A stretch of DNA of 64,000 nt from JALZOC01 sp035758845 (GCA_035758845.1 DASTVZ010000104.1:7915-71914); one strand, 5' to 3'; counted from the first letter of the stretch, positions 45,049-54,723 are shown. The notes: generated from the letters alone by a model not told the origin. Numbers and translations are program-made.

Positions 45049-47952
45049 GTGCCCAAACGCCTTCCGAGTGCCCTGATTGCCGCGGTTGCGGTCGCCACCG
45101 CAACGGTCATGCTGACTGCGCAGCAAGGTCCGCCGCAGAGCCGAGGACAATCTCCAATTCGCCTGAAGGCAACCACGTTCACGCCAACGCGTGGCGAGGA
45201 GCCGAATATTCCTCCCGGCCTGACGATCGCTGGATACGGGACCAACCAGCGCGGCTACTACCTGGTGCAATTCGAGGGTCCTGTCCTCGAATCGTGGAAA
45301 ACTGATCTCGCAGCCGCCGGCGTCGACATCCTTGATTACGTACCGGACTTCGCGTTCAAGGTCCGCATGACGCCCACACAAGCGGCGCAGGTCGGCCGGC
45401 TGGCATCCGTGGTTTGGGTCGGTCTGTTCCACCCCGCATACAAACTCGGTCCCCACGTGACACGCAATGGGGCGCGACCGTACACGGTCCGAATCGAACG
45501 CGGCGCGGACGCGGCGGCAGCACAAGCGTCAATTGCCGCAACTGGCGCGCTGATTCAGAACCGCGACGGATTGTTGCTCGCGGTGACCGCGACCTCGGCG
45601 CAGCTTGATGCGATCGCGCACGTGCTCGACGTCGCGAGTGTCGAGAATCTGCTTCTGCGAAAGAAGAACAACGAGTACGGCGGCGGCGCAATTATGGGGG
45701 CCACGGTCGCCAACAGTCACGGGTTCGACGGATCGACGCAGACGGTCGCTGTGGCCGACACTGGCCTCGGTAATGGAACAGCCGCGACGGCTTTCATCGA
45801 CATTCCGTCGGGCCGCATCACCGGGATCTTCAACTGGCCCGGTGCCGCCGGTGGATGTTTCTCGAGTATCACCAATGACGGAGCCGTCGACGTCGACAGT
45901 GGGCACGGGACGCACACGACGACATCGATACTCGGCGCCGGCGGTCCAAGCGGCGAGGGCCGCGGTACTGCTCCGGCGGCGCATCTCATCTTCCAGGCCG
46001 TGGAAAACTGGGCGACCATTTCAAACTTCTGTAAAGCGTTCTATGGGCTGTCAGACGGCTATTACCTCGTCGGTCTTCCATCCGATATCCGCGAGCTCTT
46101 CCTCCAGGGCTACAACAACGGCGCGCGCATCCACTCCAATTCCTGGGGCAGTGACGCCGCCGGTTCGTACACCAGCGACAGCGTCAACGCCGACGAGTTC
46201 GTCTGGAGCCATCGCGACATGGCCATCACGTTCTCCGCGGGCAATGCGGGCGTCGATGCGAACGGTGACGGCATCATCGACGCCGGCTCGATCGGCTCGC
46301 CCGCAACCGCGAAGAACGTCATCAGTGTTGGCGCGAGCGAAAACGATCGGGCCGGACAGTGGTCCTGCGATACCGCTCTGACCTACACGAACTGCGCGGC
46401 ACAAGGCGGACAGAACACGTTGTTCACATACGGGGCTGGATGGCCGATCGACTACCCCGCCAACCCCATCAAGGACGATCCAAGCGCGGGAAATGCCGAT
46501 CAAATGGCTGCCTTCAGCAGCCGCGGTCCCGCCGACGACGGCCGCATCAAACCGGATGTCGTGGCCCCTGGCACCTGGGTGCTGTCAGGATTCGCGGACA
46601 CATTCCAGCAACAGTACGATGCATCCCCAAACCCGCAGAACGGCGCGTATCAATATGACGGATGGGGATTCCCGCTCAATTCGTACTACAAGTACATGGG
46701 TGGCACATCCATGTCGAACCCGCTGGTCGCTGGCGGTGCTGCGGTCGTTCGCGATTTCTACCAGAAGACCGCGGGACATTCGGCCAGCGCAGCCCTGGTC
46801 AAAGCGACACTTGTGAACTCCGCGATCGATCTACTCGACGAGAACAACGACGGCTTCAGCGACAACGCGAATCCGATTCCAAACCGTCATGAAGGGTGGG
46901 GACGAGTCGATCTCGCTGCCGCCACCGACGGCACCCGTCAGTTCGTCGACGGCCCGACGCTCACCACGAACATCAGCGCGACATACACCTACCCGCTCGC
47001 CACAGCCGGCTCGCCCTTCAAGGTCACGCTCGCATGGAGCGACTACCCGTCGACGACCTCCGCCTCCAAGAACCTGGTCAACGACCTCGATCTGATCGTG
47101 ACGGCACCTGATGGCACGCGATATCTCGGGAACGTGTTCGCGAGCGGTTGGTCACAGCCAGTAGGCGTCGCCGATCGCACGAACAACCTGGAAAACGTCT
47201 ATGTGCAATCCGCAGCCAGCGGCAGTTGGACGGTGGAGGTGCGAGGTTTCAACGTTCCGAGCGGTCCCCAGCCGTTCGCGCTGGTGATCGACGGTGCCTT
47301 CGGCACACCGCCGCCTCCGCCTGCGCCGTTGGCGCCCAGTAATCTCGTCGCAACGCCGATCTCCGTCAGTCAAATCAACCTGAACTGGTCGGATAACTCC
47401 AGCAACGAAACCGGATTCGAGATCGAACGCTGCGAAGGCAGTGGCTGCACAACGTTCATCCCGATCGGTCAGGCGGGAGCGGGGGCTACTGGTTTCAGCA
47501 ACACCGGGCTCTCGGGAGGAACGACCTATACATATCGGGTCCGGGCATTCAATGCGGGCGGATCATCTGACTACTCGAACACCGGCGAAGCGACGACCCC
47601 GGTGGCGCCGCCTCCGCCACAGTCTCATGTTGGGGATTTGGACGCAACCACGACGAGCGCCAAGAACTCGTGGCAGGCGGCAATAACGGTAACGGTACAT
47701 AACTCGGCGCACAATGGACTGAGCGGCGCGACGGTAACTGGAACCTGGAGCGGAGGTTTCGCCGGATCCGGCTCGTGTACGACCAACGCTGCGGGTCAGT
47801 GCGCCGTTCAAACCGGGAGCATGAATCGCAACCGGACCAGCGTCACGTTTACGGTGACCAGCATCACCAGCTCACTGGCCTACGCATCGGCGAGCAATCA
47901 CGATCCAGACGGGAGCAGCAACGGAACGAGCATTACCGCGATCAAGCCGTAG
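45049..47952 (+). CDS. Secreted subtilisin-like (S8) serine protease with fibronectin III and Ig-like C-domains
   Basis: The 967-residue protein begins at GTG with AGGAG 8 bases upstream. It has a signal (LIAAVAVATATVMLTAQ), a propeptide and a subtilase domain with the triad in VAVADTGLG (Asp near 236), DSGHGTHTTT (His near 286) and GGTSMSNPLVAGG (Ser near 553). From about 760 there is a fibronectin type III domain (PSNLVATPISVSQINLNWSD), then an Ig-like domain (SGATVTGTWSGGF). Such enzymes digest proteins outside the cell. Confidence 0.92.
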   Translation: MPKRLPSALIAAVAVATATVMLTAQQGPPQSRGQSPIRLKATTFTPTRGEEPNIPPGLTIAGYGTNQRGYYLVQFEGPVLESWKTDLAAAGVDILDYVPDFAFKVRMTPTQAAQVGRLASVVWVGLFHPAYKLGPHVTRNGARPYTVRIERGADAAAAQASIAATGALIQNRDGLLLAVTATSAQLDAIAHVLDVASVENLLLRKKNNEYGGGAIMGATVANSHGFDGSTQTVAVADTGLGNGTAATAFIDIPSGRITGIFNWPGAAGGCFSSITNDGAVDVDSGHGTHTTTSILGAGGPSGEGRGTAPAAHLIFQAVENWATISNFCKAFYGLSDGYYLVGLPSDIRELFLQGYNNGARIHSNSWGSDAAGSYTSDSVNADEFVWSHRDMAITFSAGNAGVDANGDGIIDAGSIGSPATAKNVISVGASENDRAGQWSCDTALTYTNCAAQGGQNTLFTYGAGWPIDYPANPIKDDPSAGNADQMAAFSSRGPADDGRIKPDVVAPGTWVLSGFADTFQQQYDASPNPQNGAYQYDGWGFPLNSYYKYMGGTSMSNPLVAGGAAVVRDFYQKTAGHSASAALVKATLVNSAIDLLDENNDGFSDNANPIPNRHEGWGRVDLAAATDGTRQFVDGPTLTTNISATYTYPLATAGSPFKVTLAWSDYPSTTSASKNLVNDLDLIVTAPDGTRYLGNVFASGWSQPVGVADRTNNLENVYVQSAASGSWTVEVRGFNVPSGPQPFALVIDGAFGTPPPPPAPLAPSNLVATPISVSQINLNWSDNSSNETGFEIERCEGSGCTTFIPIGQAGAGATGFSNTGLSGGTTYTYRVRAFNAGGSSDYSNTGEATTPVAPPPPQSHVGDLDATTTSAKNSWQAAITVTVHNSAHNGLSGATVTGTWSGGFAGSGSCTTNAAGQCAVQTGSMNRNRTSVTFTVTSITSSLAYASASNHDPDGSSNGTSITAIKP

Positions 47953-47957
47953 CGAGT

Positions 47958-47975
47958 GTTGAGGAAGTACTCAAC
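47958..47975. terminator. Short hairpin between convergent genes
   Basis: GTTGAG and CTCAAC pair around GAAGTA, between the subtilase and the convergent cytochrome gene. The stem is only 6 bp with no U-run, so terminator function is doubtful. Confidence 0.3.
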
Positions 47976-47987
47976 CGGCACGTGAGG

Positions 47988-49622
47988 TCACCGGACGGCA
48001 GCCTGTGCGGTGGCCAGCGTGGCGGCGGATCCTGCGGCCATCGCCTCGTAGTAACTCGTGAAGCGCTGCGGCTCGGGAGCAGAGTTGTAGTTCTTCAAGT
48101 TGTTCGCCCACCGGAACCCAATAGGCTGATAGAGCAGCTCCACGGTGACACCAAACGGTCCTGCGGCGTTCGCGATCGGCACTGAGTATCGAATCTGATC
48201 TCGCCCGCCGGCGAAGTCCGAATCGTCCGCGGCGCCGCCATGGACGGCAATGTCCGATTCGGCGGTCTGCTTATCGAACCCGCGGGGCAGCAGCCGGTTA
48301 TCTTTTAAGTAACCGACGGCCGTAAGCAGACCAGTTGTCACCCCACCCTTCGAATCGCCGAGGATGCTTTCATAGATTTGAACTTGATCGGCGCTGCGGA
48401 TTTCCGTGTAGTGCAGCTCGAATTTCTGTGCCTCGACGTCGTTGTCGTTCCCCTTGATCGATCCGTCCGCGTTCAGAGCACCCGACTCGAACACGATCCG
48501 GCCCGCACCATCGCGAACGACAAGGTGAAGCCAGGCGCGACGCGAGGGATAGGCGGTGGGCAACTTGTGACCACCGAGATTTTCGACCGCGACGTCGACG
48601 CGCAGTCGGCCGTCTTCGACGCGCAGGTCGCTGAGTCGTACAGCGGCCGCGCGCGCGCCGAGGTACTCGATCGTCCGATCGGCGGCGGCGGTGAGTTCCT
48701 GCGGCAGCGCCGCAACATCAAGCGTCTCGCGGTAGCGGTTCAGCATCCGCTGCATGAAGAAATTCGCCGCAACGAACAGATGCCGGGCGACACCTTCACG
48801 CGGCCGACCGAACACACGCGTGATTGGAACCGGTTCGACGACCTTCGGCATGTGACAGGACTGGCAGCTTTGGGTATTGCGATAGTCACTGTGCAGCCAT
48901 TCCTGATACGGCACCTGTTCGGGCAATCGTCCGATCTCACGACCATCCGGTCCGAGCGCCGTGGTGAACAATGTGTGGCACGTCGCGCACATTTCCGATT
49001 GCCGTATGTGGTTCGACTGCGTGGGTTGATAGCCCTCCGTCGAGCTGAGCATGATCCGCCGGTGGCCTTTATCCACCTCGTAGGGACCGTACTCAGGCCG
49101 AGCGGCCGGATCCACCGGGGGCTGTACGACGAATCCACCGTTGAAGCTGTCTGCAGTCCCCAGCTTCTCGGTGCTGATCTGATGGCACACGGAACACGAC
49201 ACACCATCAGCGGCCTTCATTCGATCCTCGTCACCGCGGTCGAACGGAAGGTGCGCGAAAATCCGAGCACGCTCGCCGCGCAGCTTTGCTTCATACCGCA
49301 CAATCGGCATGTGACACACCGCGCACTCGTCTTCTATTTCCGCCGCGGCGTTCGGATGATCGATGGTTTCGCGGCGGACACTCGCCTGCCAGTACGGATC
49401 GCGTGACGAGTTCGCCATCATGCTCGCTCGCCAGTCGAACCCGATCGACATGTCTTCGCCTGATGGCGTGCGCATCCCGTTGTGACACGCGACGCAGCGG
49501 TCGGATGTGTGGAACTCGACCGTGCGCTTCGAGTCGGCTGCGCGGATGCTGGTCGCGGCGATCGCCGCCGCGAGCGCGAGCGAGGCGCACGCAAGCACTG
49601 CACGCGCCGGGTTCACTTCCAT
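47988..49622 (-). CDS. Pentaheme c-type cytochrome, exported
   Basis: The 544-residue protein has a signal (VLACASLALAAAIAATSI) and five CxxCH motifs: CVACH, CAVCH, CSVCH, CATCH and CQSCH, in the first half. The second half is a beta-rich domain (DLRVEDGRLRVDVAVENLGG) with no heme motif. It is probably a periplasmic or surface electron carrier. Its start overlaps the stop of the cytochrome-barrel fusion gene by 10 bases, so both are made together. Confidence 0.85.
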   Translation of the reverse strand: MEVNPARAVLACASLALAAAIAATSIRAADSKRTVEFHTSDRCVACHNGMRTPSGEDMSIGFDWRASMMANSSRDPYWQASVRRETIDHPNAAAEIEDECAVCHMPIVRYEAKLRGERARIFAHLPFDRGDEDRMKAADGVSCSVCHQISTEKLGTADSFNGGFVVQPPVDPAARPEYGPYEVDKGHRRIMLSSTEGYQPTQSNHIRQSEMCATCHTLFTTALGPDGREIGRLPEQVPYQEWLHSDYRNTQSCQSCHMPKVVEPVPITRVFGRPREGVARHLFVAANFFMQRMLNRYRETLDVAALPQELTAAADRTIEYLGARAAAVRLSDLRVEDGRLRVDVAVENLGGHKLPTAYPSRRAWLHLVVRDGAGRIVFESGALNADGSIKGNDNDVEAQKFELHYTEIRSADQVQIYESILGDSKGGVTTGLLTAVGYLKDNRLLPRGFDKQTAESDIAVHGGAADDSDFAGGRDQIRYSVPIANAAGPFGVTVELLYQPIGFRWANNLKNYNSAPEPQRFTSYYEAMAAGSAATLATAQAAVR

Positions 49623-50701
49623 CCCTCGCGGAAGCCGCCGTCGAACCAATCCCACATCAAATAGAAGACCAGTTGCTTTGCGCGACCGGCAGTATTGGTC
49701 GCTGGCAACTGCAAACCGACGTTGACCCGTACGTGCTGTCGACGATTCAGCGACACTTGAAACTGCGGTACCAGATCAATGTTGGACCGCGCTCCCTCTT
49801 CAAAGTCGCGCTCGCTCACAACTTCGAGCATCGGCGACCACTGGCGGCCGAGACCATTGTCCTGGCGCCACGTTCGGCCTCCCGCGACCCGCCAGTAAAA
49901 GGTCCGTGGCGATTTCTCTGTCGATGTCGGCTGATCCGTCCCAATCTGCGTCTGCACGAACGACTCCCGCGGCAGGATCTGTCCGATGGCAGCGAAGAAG
50001 CCGAAGGTCGTCACGCCAGTCCCCAGGCCGCGATCGCTGTTGCCACTCGGGAACACGATCTCGCCGAACCCGCTCACGATCGTGTCGCGGCTGGTCAGGA
50101 ACACGTGTTTCAGACCCACCGCGACATCGCCGATACCGCTGGCACGTTCGCTGTCCGTCGTCTGAATGCTGGTGAACGGAATCGCGATCTCGAGCTGATC
50201 GCGGACGCCGAGCCGCCTTTCATACGCCAGCTCGCTGTCCCAGTCGGGCCCATGATCGGTCGTCGCACCCACCGTCAGTACGGTCTCGCTCTCCGGAAAC
50301 GCCTTTTCGGTGCGCAACGGACGCGGCAGATTCAGCTCGGCGCGCGCCCACCGTTTGTCGTCGCACTGCGAGCGCAAGTATCCGATGACCGCGTTGATCT
50401 GCTCGGCAGTGAGCGCATCGACGAACGACGGCATGATCCGAGAGAACCCGCGGCCATGGCCGCCTTGCGTGATGATTGCCCTCCAGTCGACGTCGCGTTC
50501 AGGTGTCGTGGTGGAGCAATCGGTGAAGTCCGGATAGGTCGACGGCTTCTCGAATCCAATCGTGGTGTCATCGGCTCCGGCGCCTCTCGGACCGTGGCAA
50601 CCGGCACAACCGGCATCGAAGATCGCTTCGCCGGATGTGAGGCCGAAGGCAGGCGATAGCGATGGTTCTTGAGCACGCGCTGAATTCGCGCACGCGCACA
50701 C
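49613..50701 (-). CDS. Cytochrome c fused to an outer-membrane beta-barrel
   Basis: The 362-residue protein has an N-terminal class I cytochrome c domain (GCAGCHGPRGAG, heme; RIMPSFVDALTAEQ, axial Met; about 15-115). About 240 residues of alternating beta-barrel strands follow (VLTVGATTDHGPDWDSELAY, LEIAIPFTSIQTTD, VRVNVGLQLPA) ending in FYLMWDWFDGGF, as in outer-membrane transporter barrels. The reading frame continues upstream with SVITVVLVCAC, a signal-like stretch, but has no ATG/GTG/TTG before a TAA, so the true start is uncertain. Its operon partner is a pentaheme cytochrome; together they resemble a small porin-cytochrome conduit (inference). Confidence 0.78.
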   Translation of the reverse strand: MCACANSARAQEPSLSPAFGLTSGEAIFDAGCAGCHGPRGAGADDTTIGFEKPSTYPDFTDCSTTTPERDVDWRAIITQGGHGRGFSRIMPSFVDALTAEQINAVIGYLRSQCDDKRWARAELNLPRPLRTEKAFPESETVLTVGATTDHGPDWDSELAYERRLGVRDQLEIAIPFTSIQTTDSERASGIGDVAVGLKHVFLTSRDTIVSGFGEIVFPSGNSDRGLGTGVTTFGFFAAIGQILPRESFVQTQIGTDQPTSTEKSPRTFYWRVAGGRTWRQDNGLGRQWSPMLEVVSERDFEEGARSNIDLVPQFQVSLNRRQHVRVNVGLQLPATNTAGRAKQLVFYLMWDWFDGGFREGWK

Positions 50702-51038
50702 AAGGACGACGGTGATGACGGACCGGGCGTAGGGAATGGCTTACTGTATGCCAAAAGATGGCGAACTCCGCAAGTCGGCATCGGTTCGGACTGGACGCAT
50801 CTCTGAAACAACGCAGACAAGCGACCATCGCAGGTTACGCTGGAACATCGCAGAATCGCCCAGACGGTGGGAATTCTTTCGCAGCAGTAATAGCGAGAGG
50901 CGGTGTACGCAATGTCCGACTTCGAACGTTTATTGGGTGAGACGGTCACCGAACTAAAACACGGGGGTGAACGAGCCTCGGCACGTGCCTTGCTCGGACA
51001 CTCGCGTCGACACGCACATGTGTCAGAGGAGAAGGACG
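50702..51038. other. Intergenic region of about 335 bases
   Basis: It lies between the divergent cytochrome-barrel gene and the small winged-helix gene, so it should hold promoters for both. Its first 36 bases extend the cytochrome-barrel frame with signal-like codons. I see no other convincing coding frame, and no clear -35/-10 pair. Confidence 0.5.
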
Positions 51039-51266
51039 ATGATTGCGACGCGCAGCCGGATTGGAATGTTGATCACGAAGATCCAAGACGCTTTTCTGGA
51101 TACGCCCGGGTTGACACTGACGCTCGGCGATGCAGTCAGCCGATTCGCTCTCGACATGGTCACCTGTCAAGCCTTGCTCGATGTCCTGGTCGATGCCGGA
51201 GTGCTCACCACCAACGCCACAGGAGGTTACGTGCGGTACTTCCCGCACGCGGTCCGCGCGGCGTGA
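51039..51266 (+). CDS. Small winged-helix-like protein, lineage-typical
   Basis: The 75-residue protein starts MIATRSRIGMLITKIQ, with GGAGAAGG upstream. Its pattern ITKIQDAFLDTPGLTLTLGD, SRFALDMVTCQALLDVLVDA and GVLTTNATGGYVRYFPHA is what I recall from many small hypothetical proteins of Vicinamibacteria-type genomes: three helices with a beta wing. It probably binds DNA or protein, but no function is established. Confidence 0.7.
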   Translation: MIATRSRIGMLITKIQDAFLDTPGLTLTLGDAVSRFALDMVTCQALLDVLVDAGVLTTNATGGYVRYFPHAVRAA

Positions 51267-51311
51267 GCTAGAGGTCTTGGCCCGTTAGAATCTGCACAGA
51301 ATGACGATTTC

Positions 51312-52247
51312 TTATTTCCTCTGCGGCGGAAAATCGTTCAAGTACAAGTACGCCGCTGCGACTTCGTACCCCTTGAGATAAAAGAACACGGGCATCCGCC
51401 CTCGGTAATGGAAGGGCAGATCGCCCATGGTCGTCGCCGCCCCATTCCGGACTTTGTTCACGAAGTCCACGACCGACCTGTCGGCGCGCAGTGTCGAGAG
51501 AGGCGGAATCTCACCATTCATCAACGCGTGTGCTGTCGGCCTGGGACCAACGGCATCGTGACAGATGTGACAAGTGCCCTTGACTACGTTCTCGCCCAGA
51601 CGCTCCCAGCTGACGGTTCTTCGCGTCAGCGGCTTCGCGTCAGACGTGCCGGCCAGCAGGGTCAGGTACGCGTAGAGCATGTCGATGTCAGCTTCGTCGA
51701 GATGGGCCCGGGCCGGCATTTTTTCCCCGCCCTGCCTGATGCGCGTGTAAAGGTCGCGCTTCATCTGAATCGCTTGCTTCCGCGCTGCTGCGACATCTGC
51801 ACCGTCTCCCTCCTGACGCAGCTTCTGCTGCATCAGCTGAATCGAGGATCCCTGCACCATCGGCAGCAGCGAACGAACATCAGGCGCGGTGCCGGTGCCT
51901 TCCGCCGCATGGCAGGCCTGGCAGTTCTGCCGATATAGATCTGCGCCCGTGACTTCGACGGATCGCCCCGCAGGCAACGCGAGTGCTTCGTGTGGAGGCG
52001 TCTGCTCGTTCGCGTTCGGACCGTACCGCCCCGAACCACGGCCGAGACTGGTACTGCGGTACGGAAGCCCAAGGTGATTCAACCAGCTCGGTCCCGTTAC
52101 CGGGGTGACGATCGGTTCGATGGATGTAGTGGAATGCTTCTCCTGTGCCGGCAGGACGCCATCAGGCGCGGCGGCGATGAGGCTCGCGACGGTGGTAATC
52201 CCACAAACGAGGAGAATCGAAAAGCGGCACGACAGTGTGCGTCGCAT
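51312..52247 (-). CDS. Diheme cytochrome c, exported
   Basis: The 311-residue protein has a signal (RFSILLVCGITTVASLIAAA) and two CxxCH motifs: CQACHAAEGTG (about 110) and CHICHDAVGPR (about 227), each in a cytochrome c-like domain. Possible axial Met residues are MPARAHL and MPVFFYL. It is convergent with the small winged-helix protein and close to the cytochrome-barrel operon, and is probably part of the same electron-transfer group. Confidence 0.85.
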   Translation of the reverse strand: MRRTLSCRFSILLVCGITTVASLIAAAPDGVLPAQEKHSTTSIEPIVTPVTGPSWLNHLGLPYRSTSLGRGSGRYGPNANEQTPPHEALALPAGRSVEVTGADLYRQNCQACHAAEGTGTAPDVRSLLPMVQGSSIQLMQQKLRQEGDGADVAAARKQAIQMKRDLYTRIRQGGEKMPARAHLDEADIDMLYAYLTLLAGTSDAKPLTRRTVSWERLGENVVKGTCHICHDAVGPRPTAHALMNGEIPPLSTLRADRSVVDFVNKVRNGAATTMGDLPFHYRGRMPVFFYLKGYEVAAAYLYLNDFPPQRK

Positions 52248-52438
52248 GATGAAACCCTCTGCTCGTGAAGACGGGCAACGATCGTGCCGCGCATCCAGCG
52301 GCCCCCGCCGTGCAAAACGACGCGGCCTGTCGGGTTTCCGTCAGTTCACTGCCGAATGGTCGTCGGCCTCGGCAGGTGTACAATCACGCGGTCAAGCACG
52401 TTCAATGTCGACGGACGCGTTCACTTCGTGAGGACGTT

Positions 52439-53107
52439 ATGAAGAGGACCATGCTCGCTGTCTCGGTCGTACTGGTCGCGACACTTCTCACCGTTGCTGC
52501 ACAACCCGCACCCGGCAAGGAAGAACTGAAGTTGAAGCTTCCAAAGCCGATGTTCATTGGCACCCCCACGAACCTCAAAAGCCCGAATCTCGAAGTGATC
52601 ACTGGAAAATCCCGCGGACCTTTTTACGTGCCAAAAGGTACCGTACTGCTATCCGGAAAGAAAAAGGTCACGTCGAGCGAGATGAACCCGGTGATCGGCG
52701 AGCTCGACATGATCACCGACGGCGAGAAGTCGGGGGGAGACGGGTACTTCGTCGAGCTGGGTCCTGGAGTTCAGTGGGTGCAGATCGATCTCGGGGCGCC
52801 CTACCCGCTCTACGCCATTCTCACCTGGCACTATCACAGCCAGGCGCGGGTTTATCGTGACGTGATCGTGCAGATCTCGGACGACCCGTCGTTCAAGACC
52901 GGCGTCACGACGGTCTTCAACAACGATCACGACAACTCGGCCAAGCTTGGACAGGGCAAGGACAAGGAATACATCGAGGTCGCTGAAGGCAAGCTGTTCG
53001 ATCTGAAGGGCGCAAAAGGGCGCTACGTCCGGCTCTGGTCAAAGGGCAACACAACGAACGATTTGAACCATTACGTCGAAGTCGAGGTCTACGGCGTGCC
53101 GAAATGA
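52439..53107 (+). CDS. Secreted discoidin-like (F5/8 type C) domain protein
   Basis: The 222-residue protein has a signal (MLAVSVVLVATLLTVAA) and a galactose-binding/discoidin-like jelly roll (VQWVQIDLGAPYPLYAILTW, RDVIVQISDDPSFKTGVTTV, YVRLWSKGNTTNDLNHYVEV). Such domains bind carbohydrates. The stop overlaps the next start by 4 bases (ATGA). It opens the plus-strand cluster. Confidence 0.8.
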   Translation: MKRTMLAVSVVLVATLLTVAAQPAPGKEELKLKLPKPMFIGTPTNLKSPNLEVITGKSRGPFYVPKGTVLLSGKKKVTSSEMNPVIGELDMITDGEKSGGDGYFVELGPGVQWVQIDLGAPYPLYAILTWHYHSQARVYRDVIVQISDDPSFKTGVTTVFNNDHDNSAKLGQGKDKEYIEVAEGKLFDLKGAKGRYVRLWSKGNTTNDLNHYVEVEVYGVPK

Positions 53108-54723
53108 CGCGCGCGGTCGCCGGGGCTCTCGTCGCGCTCGCGCTAACCGCCGCGCTCGCGCTGCGCGTTGCGCGGCTGGAGGTGCGACCGATGCACCACG
53201 ACGAAGCAAACCAGGCGATCAAGTTTGGCGATCTTCTCGAACGCGGCGAGTACCGCTACGATTTTCGCGACCACCACGGCCCGACACTGTACTATCTGAC
53301 GCTGCCGTCCGCGTGGGCCGGCCGGCGCCATACGCTCGGGTCGCTCGATGAACTGACGCTGCGTCGCGTACCAGTTGCGTTCGGTATCGCGACGATCCTG
53401 CTGCTCCCGCTGCTCACGGCCGGAATCGGCCGGACGGCGGTCGCCGTCGCCACCATCCTCATGGCGCTGTCGCCCGCGATGGTCTTTTATTCGCGGATGT
53501 TCATCCAGGAAGCACTGTTCGCGTGCTTCGCGTTCGCGTTCGTGATCGCCATTGGGCGTATCGCGACCAACGCCGGCCGCACGTGGTGGATACTGGCCGG
53601 GATCGCCGCAGGCTTCGCGGCGGCAACGAAGGAGACGGCGGTGATCGTGCTGCCGGCGGCGATCATCGCATCCGCGATCGCCTGGTGGTCGGTCGGATCA
53701 CGCCGACCGTCGAACGCGATAACGACCGGGCGCTGGCGTATGCCGCTCGTCATGGCCGTGGCGGCAGCCGCAAGTGTCGCAATCGTCTTCTATTCATCCT
53801 TTTTCGCATCCCCCGCCGGCCTTCTCGAGCCGTTCCGCGGCAGCCGCACGTACCTGGCGCGCGGAATCGATCCCGCTAATCACGCACATCCGTGGCATTA
53901 CTATTTTCACCTGCTCACCTACACATCGTCGGGCGGACTGAAATGGAGCGAGGGTCTGGTCGCCGGGTTGGCCTTGGCTGGCGCCGTAACGGCGTGGCGC
54001 CAGTACGCGCCCTCGGACACCGAAGGAAGATTCTGGGCTCGCTATCTTTCGGCCGATGTTGCGATCACAGCGTCGATTTTCTCCGTGATTCCTTACAAGA
54101 CGCCATGGAATGTGCTGGCCTTCTATGTTGTGGCATTTCCGTTGGCTGGAATCGGGTTCGCGTCACTGCTCGAGATGACCCGTTCACGCGCGATGCGCGG
54201 TCTGCTCATATCGGGTCTCACGGTCGCCTGTTTCAGTCTTGGATCGCAGGCGTGGCGCGCTGCAGTGACGTACGCAGCCGACCCTCGCAATCCATACGTC
54301 TACGCGCAGACAGTGCCCGACGCGGTCCGGATGGCCAGACGGATTCTTGATCTGGCACCGCTCCACGCCGACGGTATGCGCATGCAGGTATCCGTCATTG
54401 CACCGCCCTACGAACAGTGGCCGCTTCCCTGGTATCTCCGCGGCATGCCGAACGTCGGCTACTGGACCGCTCCCGGTGACGACCTCGCGATGGGAGCGCC
54501 GGTCATCGTCAGCTCTCTGCAGTACGCACCCGCCCTTGACGCCGCGCTGGGCGATCGATACGTGTCTGAATTCTTCGGCCTGCGGCCGGACGTGCTCCTG
54601 ACGCTGTACATCGAACGCGGATTGTGGAACCGTCGCGAGCGGAACGGAGCGAGCGACGACAGCGCGAGCGAAGTGAAGCGAGCTAGTCGGGGTGCAGGGG
54701 GCCCCGACGATTCAAAAAAATGA
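53104..54723 (+). CDS. GT-C type glycosyltransferase (TIGR03663/Agl23-like)
   Basis: The 539-residue protein has about 10-12 membrane segments. The first external loop carries the acidic motif RPMHHDEANQAIKFGDLLE, and DHHGPTLYYLTLPSAW follows, as in the TIGR03663 family that is related to ArnT/PMT-type transferases. It probably moves a sugar from a lipid carrier at the outer face of the inner membrane. The C-terminal tail from about residue 515 is encoded by a repeat element (see 54686). Confidence 0.85.
   Translation: MTRAVAGALVALALTAALALRVARLEVRPMHHDEANQAIKFGDLLERGEYRYDFRDHHGPTLYYLTLPSAWAGRRHTLGSLDELTLRRVPVAFGIATILLLPLLTAGIGRTAVAVATILMALSPAMVFYSRMFIQEALFACFAFAFVIAIGRIATNAGRTWWILAGIAAGFAAATKETAVIVLPAAIIASAIAWWSVGSRRPSNAITTGRWRMPLVMAVAAAASVAIVFYSSFFASPAGLLEPFRGSRTYLARGIDPANHAHPWHYYFHLLTYTSSGGLKWSEGLVAGLALAGAVTAWRQYAPSDTEGRFWARYLSADVAITASIFSVIPYKTPWNVLAFYVVAFPLAGIGFASLLEMTRSRAMRGLLISGLTVACFSLGSQAWRAAVTYAADPRNPYVYAQTVPDAVRMARRILDLAPLHADGMRMQVSVIAPPYEQWPLPWYLRGMPNVGYWTAPGDDLAMGAPVIVSSLQYAPALDAALGDRYVSEFFGLRPDVLLTLYIERGLWNRRERNGASDDSASEVKRASRGAGGPDDSKK
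54686..54717 (+). repeat. 32-base hairpin repeat inside the 3' end of the GT-C gene
   Basis: GTCGGGG pairs with CCCCGAC around TGCAGGGGG and is followed by GATTCAAAA. A second copy lies at 57127-57158 in a gene-free region. The two differ at four of 32 positions, and the T-A pair here is a G-C pair there, so the stem is conserved while the sequence changes. This copy encodes the last residues of the upstream protein. Confidence 0.7.

Noticed and set aside
48378..49406. Plus-strand frame of about 342 codons
   Set aside because: It mirrors the pentaheme cytochrome gene in reverse; composition and lack of motifs mark it as a shadow.
49613..50701. Direct identification as Cyc2 iron oxidase
   Set aside because: Cyc2 has a very short heme segment and a larger barrel; here a full class I cytochrome with axial Met precedes a smaller barrel, so only a functional analogy is proposed.
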